From positions 124,001 to 188,000 of the forward strand of contig CAWZYM010000185.1 in NCBI GenBank assembly GCA_963966185.1: a stretch of 64,000 bases of DNA, in the 5' to 3' direction. Shown here in pieces: positions 60,801-64,000 of this stretch. The notes beneath the pieces were generated by a model. That model was given only the letters and a program-made list of their open reading frames with translations, was not told the DNA's origin and searched no databases. A program made the position numbers and the translations under genes. How positions within the stretch are numbered: the first letter of the stretch is position 1; each line of letters starts with the position of its first letter. The DNA is from Rhabditoides inermis (Eukaryota; Nematoda; Chromadorea; Rhabditida; Rhabditidae).

Positions 60801-62248
60801 GATTACAGCCGCTCAGCGCGAGCGAAAGAGCGAAAAAAGCTTTTCCTTGGAAGGGTCAGATATGGAGATGGCGCGCCCTCCCTTTTGGTCTGAGTACAGC
60901 CCCTTGGGCATTCTCTAAAGTGTTGAAACCGGTGGTGAATGCGCTTCGTGAGAAAAGTGTGAGAGTGGTCCAGTACCTAGACGACCTTCTGTTCATGGCC
61001 CACTCGGCCGCCGAATTGGAGGAGGCGACTGCCTTCGCTTGCGCGCTTTTCTCCGACCTAGGGTTCAAAGTGAATGACAAGAAATCGGAATTGGCACCCA
61101 CTCACCGCATTGAATTTCTTGGAATGGTCATTGACTCCAACACGCTCTCTATGCATATTCCCGCTTCCAAACTAGCCTCGATCAAATCGGAGGCGTCTAG
61201 GTTGTTGCAGCGTGAGAATTTGGCGGCCAGGACTCTCGCCAGGTTCGTCGGTCGAGCGGTCGCCTGCAGCGTTGGTGTTCCAGACGTGATCCTGCGAGTG
61301 CGTGAACTGCAGCGGTGCCTGGCTAAGGCGACTAAGGTCGTTGGGTTTGATAATGTTGCTCTTCTCTCGGCCCAGGCCCGCAGCGAATTATCTTGGTGGG
61401 CTTCGTTCCCGGATAACGAGAATTCCTACTGCTTCGCCCACTCAGACATCCTAGGTACTGTCACTACGGACGCGTCAGGTGCCGGTTGGGGCGCAGTGTG
61501 CGCTTCGGCCCGTACGGGAGGGAGATGGCCTCCTTCCGAGGCGGGCGATCATATTAATGTGAAGGAGTTGCGTGCGGCATTTTTCGGCCTGCGCTGCTTT
61601 GCCAAAGACTGGCGTGACGGGAGAGTGATTTTGGAACTAGACAACGTGAGCGCTGTGGCATACTTGCGAAAGCGGGGTGGTACCGTTAGTAGATCACTAC
61701 ATCAATTAGCGGTGGAAGTGTTGTCCTGGGCTCGTCAGAGAAATCTCTCTCTCCTCCCGACGTACAGAAGGGGGGTGGACAATGTAGAAGCTGATTTCGA
61801 ATCGCGCTCCCAGCACAGAGAGTACCAGGAGTGGTCGTTAGATTCTCTCTCCCTAGATACGGTGTTCCAGAAGTGGGGCACTCCGGACATCGATCTGTTC
61901 GCTACGCGCCTCAATCACAAGCTGGCTCGATTCTATTCGCTGTTTCCAGATCCGCAAGCGGAGGCGGTCGATGCCTTGTCTCAAAATTGGTCGCGCCTCT
62001 GGTGCTACGCATTTCCTCCCTTCCAGATGGTGGGAAAGGTGGTGCGCAAGGCCAGAAACGAGGGCGCGCGTCTGATCCTCGTGGCGCCTCTGTGGACGTC
62101 GCAGGCGTGGTTCCCGTTGCTTTCGAGGGCGGCCCTAGAGCCTCCTCTTCACCTCCGGGTTCATCCCAGGCTGGTGACGGACCCGGAGGGACGCCCTCAT
62201 CCGTGCCTTTCCAGCGAAAGGTTCTCCCTGGCCGCTTGGCTGATTTGA
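57853..62248 (+). CDS. DIRS gag-RT-RNase H polyprotein, spliced and interrupted
   Basis: The exon chain is 57853-58119, 58168-58321, 58364-58558, 58600-58779, 58829-58928, then 58974-59658 and, beyond the insertion, 60845-62248. The gag-like part has an Arg-Ser-rich stretch, then KPYKIPKLADF, and a domain ending EYYTDLNKG. RT motifs are MFPVPKKDGSVRPVFNMKRV, AKIDLKDAYW, LPFGLSTAPW and VVQYLDDLLF (catalytic DD). RNase H motifs are TTDASGAGWG, NVKELRAA and ELDNVSAVAYL; the last Asp sits in NVEADFESR. The start is unresolved: the first exon may be preceded by one in the left ITR (open frame 57,561-57,764). A LINE-derived insertion at 59,659 places stops in the RT, so this copy should be inactive. 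Confidence 0.8.
59659..60838 (-). mobile_element. ORF1-only LINE derivative inserted in the DIRS RT
   Basis: A 6-bp target duplication GCTTTT (59,653-59,658 and 60,839-60,844) brackets 1,180 bp. Removing the insert and one GCTTTT restores the RT reading frame (...NFMAF then PWKGQIWRW...). Read on the minus strand it has a short leader, one intact ORF1, about 380 bp of 3' sequence and a tail ending ATAAATATTATT. That tail, with 'ataagtgct' and 'agcct.cg' upstream, matches the 3' end of the LINE at 49,329-52,352. There is no ORF2. Confidence 0.85.
60038..60793 (-). CDS. LINE ORF1 protein (251 aa), intact
   Basis: An uninterrupted frame starts MPKGKTSKSSSK. It has a Ser/Thr/Pro-rich N-terminal part, a predicted coiled coil (YLEEQIEELRQRIDELAK) and a basic C-terminal region with ARPDYCPED and REWTVRGLELFKL. 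The C-terminal block is homologous to the ORF1 end at 49,409-49,580 (ARPDYSPSE..., RQWTVRNCKLVKL). ORF1 proteins bind retroelement RNA as oligomers; that role is inferred from position and coiled coil. Confidence 0.8.
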   Translation of the reverse strand: MPKGKTSKSSSKFAKQPNSGTTSTDSTTSIPFSATPIPFLTPDLSPTSILNSADHLRDFLSQTFNELSVTLGARLCSMVNESIAYLEEQIEELRQRIDELAKPKETPAPVSPPISTPIGDGEERRKRVILTRVSRSYRNYFFENTTLFGLKTTDCRIVADRDSDVFNTLLLSFNCPEDATSFIRKFNMDCLARDCPARARPDYCPEDAAKYAAAWREAIRLNDTAGRREWTVRGLELFKLRLPGQWTKIDR

Positions 62249-63204
62249 GCCACGTCTGGGCCGCTCAAGGTCTCGACAGGACGGCTATTCAGATCTTGCT
62301 CTCCTCGTGGGCTCCTTCGACGAGGGCTCAGTACGAGTCTGCTTTCTCCAAGTGGCGTGCGTTTGAGCACGTGACTGATTTCTCTCGCCCGTCCCCGTCC
62401 GAGGTAATCAATTTCTTGGCCTCGTTGAAAGACAAAAACTTGGCGTTCAACACCATCAATTTGCATAAAGCAGCTATTGTTACTTTCGTGGGGTTAGTAG
62501 ATGAGGTGGCAGGGAAAACTCTACATGAGTCTCCTATCCTGTCTCGTTTCATGAAGGGCCTGTTCAAGCATGATCCGCCTAAACCCAAATACTCGGATAT
62601 TTGGGACCCGGACCAGGTGTTTTCGTACTGGAAAAAGGCAGGCCCTAACGAGGGTCTGTCTCTCAAGTTCCTCACTCTCAAACTGGTGTCGCTGGTGGCT
62701 CTCCTCTCTCCGCAGCGCGTTTCAGAACTGGCCGCCCTTTCTCTTTCCTCGGTTCAACGAGGCTCGTCCATGTGGGTGTTCTCCATTCAAGGAATGACGA
62801 AGAACAGAGGGACGGGAGACCCGCACAAGGTGGTTATCTCGGCGGCTGATGACCCCCTCGTTTGTCCGCTCAGGACGCTGCTGGCCTATGTCAAGACCAC
62901 GGAACTTTTTCCGGCGCGTCCCACCTCCCTCTTCGTGTCGTGGAACAAACCACATGGGAGTGTGGGAGCCTCCACAGTAGCTAGATGGATAAAAGAGACT
63001 TTGTCTCTAGCAGGCGTCGATGACAAGTTCTCTGCCCACTCCACCCGCGCCGCGTCCACATCTAAGGCCGCTTTTGCTGGGGTGGATGTGCGCGTAATTC
63101 TCGAAGCAGCGAATTGGAAGAAGAACGGTTCCACGTTCCAGCGTTTCTATCGCAAAGACAGACAGACTGTTTTTCAGCGTTCCCTCCTTACGGGCACCAG
63201 GTAG
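61831..63204 (+). CDS. DIRS tyrosine recombinase
   Basis: The frame overlaps the end of the RNase H frame by about 420 bases; the true start is probably within the overlap, as the recombinase-like sequence begins near 62,230 (LSHVWAAQGLDRTAIQILLS). It has an N-terminal SAM-like core-binding part (STRAQYESAFSKWRAFE), then the catalytic part: Arg I in LLSPQRVSELAAL, the H-x-x-R box AHSTRAAST, and the nucleophile Tyr in FQRFYRKDRQ. Intact here. It would integrate the circular element DNA. Confidence 0.9.
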   Translation: MVVRFSLPRYGVPEVGHSGHRSVRYAPQSQAGSILFAVSRSASGGGRCLVSKLVAPLVLRISSLPDGGKGGAQGQKRGRASDPRGASVDVAGVVPVAFEGGPRASSSPPGSSQAGDGPGGTPSSVPFQRKVLPGRLADLSHVWAAQGLDRTAIQILLSSWAPSTRAQYESAFSKWRAFEHVTDFSRPSPSEVINFLASLKDKNLAFNTINLHKAAIVTFVGLVDEVAGKTLHESPILSRFMKGLFKHDPPKPKYSDIWDPDQVFSYWKKAGPNEGLSLKFLTLKLVSLVALLSPQRVSELAALSLSSVQRGSSMWVFSIQGMTKNRGTGDPHKVVISAADDPLVCPLRTLLAYVKTTELFPARPTSLFVSWNKPHGSVGASTVARWIKETLSLAGVDDKFSAHSTRAASTSKAAFAGVDVRVILEAANWKKNGSTFQRFYRKDRQTVFQRSLLTGTR

Positions 63205-63212
63205 ATTCGTAA

Positions 63213-63322
63213 AAGCACTTGTTATAGAGTCACCGTAGTTTATTATAATGGCATATTTTGCAAGACAACGCAGTTGTTGTAGTAAAATATTTATTATGAT
63301 ATACTACGGTGACTCGATAACA
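63213..63322. repeat. DIRS internal complementary region
   Basis: The first half is complementary to the outer left end of the element and the second half to the outer right end, with the join at 'ttataatggc'. In DIRS replication this region templates the circle junction. Confidence 0.92.
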
Positions 63323-63554
63323 TGGCCCACCCTGTTCACACTCGGTTCACACTCCCTCCCTAAACCTGGGCCCGCTAGGGACTGTATTTTCTCTGTGATA
63401 TCGTTTTATTTCAGCGATGCGTTCGCGTCGAAGACGCATCGTCAGGGCAAGGACCGCGAGAAGAAGGACAAGAAGAAGTAATTCCGACTCGACAGAGCTT
63501 CTTCGTCCCTCCCCTTCCCCGTTCCTTGTTGTTCTCTCATGCCTCGCTCACGTC

Positions 63555-63823
63555 AAGTGAGGTTGTTTTCGTAATTTCTCTCGAACCTGTATTTTTTGCG
63601 CCGCCCGTAGCGCGCATTGCTTGTTTTCTTTCCGGGACCCAAGCATAGCGCGGTCTCTTTCCATTTTTCCCGCGCGTTTTTTCTTGTCACTTGGGTATTG
63701 ATTGTCCCGTCACAGTTCGGCAGGTTTGCCTTCTTTTGTCCCCTTTTGTTGCTATCCAGGCTTCGAGTTGTGAGATTGTTCGAGCTTTATGGAAGATAAG
63801 CACTTGTTATCGAGTCACCGTAG
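63555..63823. repeat. Right inverted terminal repeat of DIRS-like element
   Basis: It mirrors 57,428-57,696. Both arms carry the same 60-codon spurious frame, showing base-level identity over most of the arm. The element continues past the arm to about 63,879. Confidence 0.95.
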
Positions 63824-63879
63824 TATATCATAATAAATATTTTACTACAACAACTGCGTTGTCTTGCAAAATATGCCAT

Positions 63880-64000
63880 TTTAGGCGAACACTGGATCGG
63901 CGCCTGTGCAAGAGGAACGCCCGACCGCCGTATCAGAATACACATGTACTATAGATACATAGACATGTGTATTACATCAGTATACGGTAAATTACAGTAA
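63880..64000. other. Flank right of the DIRS-like element
   Basis: This is 120 bp of host sequence with no recognisable exon. If the GT31 gene continues, its next exon is beyond the window. Confidence 0.4.

Larger units (their letters stand above)
57419..63879 (+). mobile_element. Full-length DIRS/PAT-like tyrosine-recombinase retrotransposon
   Basis: The structure is diagnostic. Inverted terminal repeats of about 269 bp (57,428-57,696 and 63,555-63,823) are almost identical. An internal complementary region (63,213-63,322) combines the reverse complements of the outer left end (57,419-57,451) and the outer right end (about 63,807-63,879). Genes run gag-like, RT, RNase H, tyrosine recombinase. 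The only major lesion is an insertion of 1.18 kb in RT (59,659-60,838). DIRS elements replicate through a circular intermediate and insert by recombinase, so no target duplication is expected. Confidence 0.95.

Overview
The window looks like a nematode nuclear chromosome segment. Introns in exon-dense stretches are very short (42-50 nt) and end in TTTCAG-type acceptors. Several start codons sit 0-15 nt after such an acceptor, as expected for spliced-leader trans-splicing. The mobile elements (DIRS/PAT-like tyrosine-recombinase element, CR1-like LINE, small TIR elements) also fit. The genus cannot be decided from the sequence. GA/CT microsatellites are extremely dense.

Layout. 0.7-1.6 kb (+): small gene with only the N-terminal half of an ISXO2/Merlin-type transposase. 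2.3-6.8 kb (-): complete 11-exon pyrroline-5-carboxylate reductase. 7.9-8.9 kb (-): 90-aa secreted peptide or small protein. 12.0-21.8 kb (+): secreted protein of about 2,700 aa with a roughly 1,600-residue Gly-Ser-Thr/Ser-Asp-Ser tract followed by nine six-cysteine PAN/apple-like modules. 22.0-35.9 kb (-): 14-exon peptide-type class A GPCR, tail to tail with the preceding gene. 36-46 kb: about 10 kb without a supportable gene, packed with GA/CT tracts, two TIR elements and a tRNA-like pol III box pair. 46.1-55.8 kb (-): 17-exon acyl-CoA synthetase/4-coumarate-CoA ligase-like gene. One of its introns carries a damaged CR1-like LINE; another contains a complete five-exon four-TM gene on the opposite strand. 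56.1-57.1 kb (-): the last four exons of a GT31-type galactosyltransferase. 57.4-63.9 kb: a full-length DIRS-like element occupying the space where the 5' part of that gene should continue. The element is itself interrupted in its RT domain by a short LINE relative that carries only ORF1.

The genes do not form an obvious pathway. The GT31 and acyl-CoA synthetase genes are same-strand and closely spaced, with a poly(A) signal and a trans-splice-like acceptor between them, so they could be an operon pair. The most unusual properties are structural. GA/CT tracts start within about 3-20 nt of the 5' splice site in at least eleven introns of four genes. Exon ends together with their splice sites recur as decayed local tandem copies in several unrelated genes. 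A layered set of retroelements includes an apparently young ORF1-only derivative. All exon models were built by hand from splice signals, phase agreement and protein-family fit; none is supported by transcripts.
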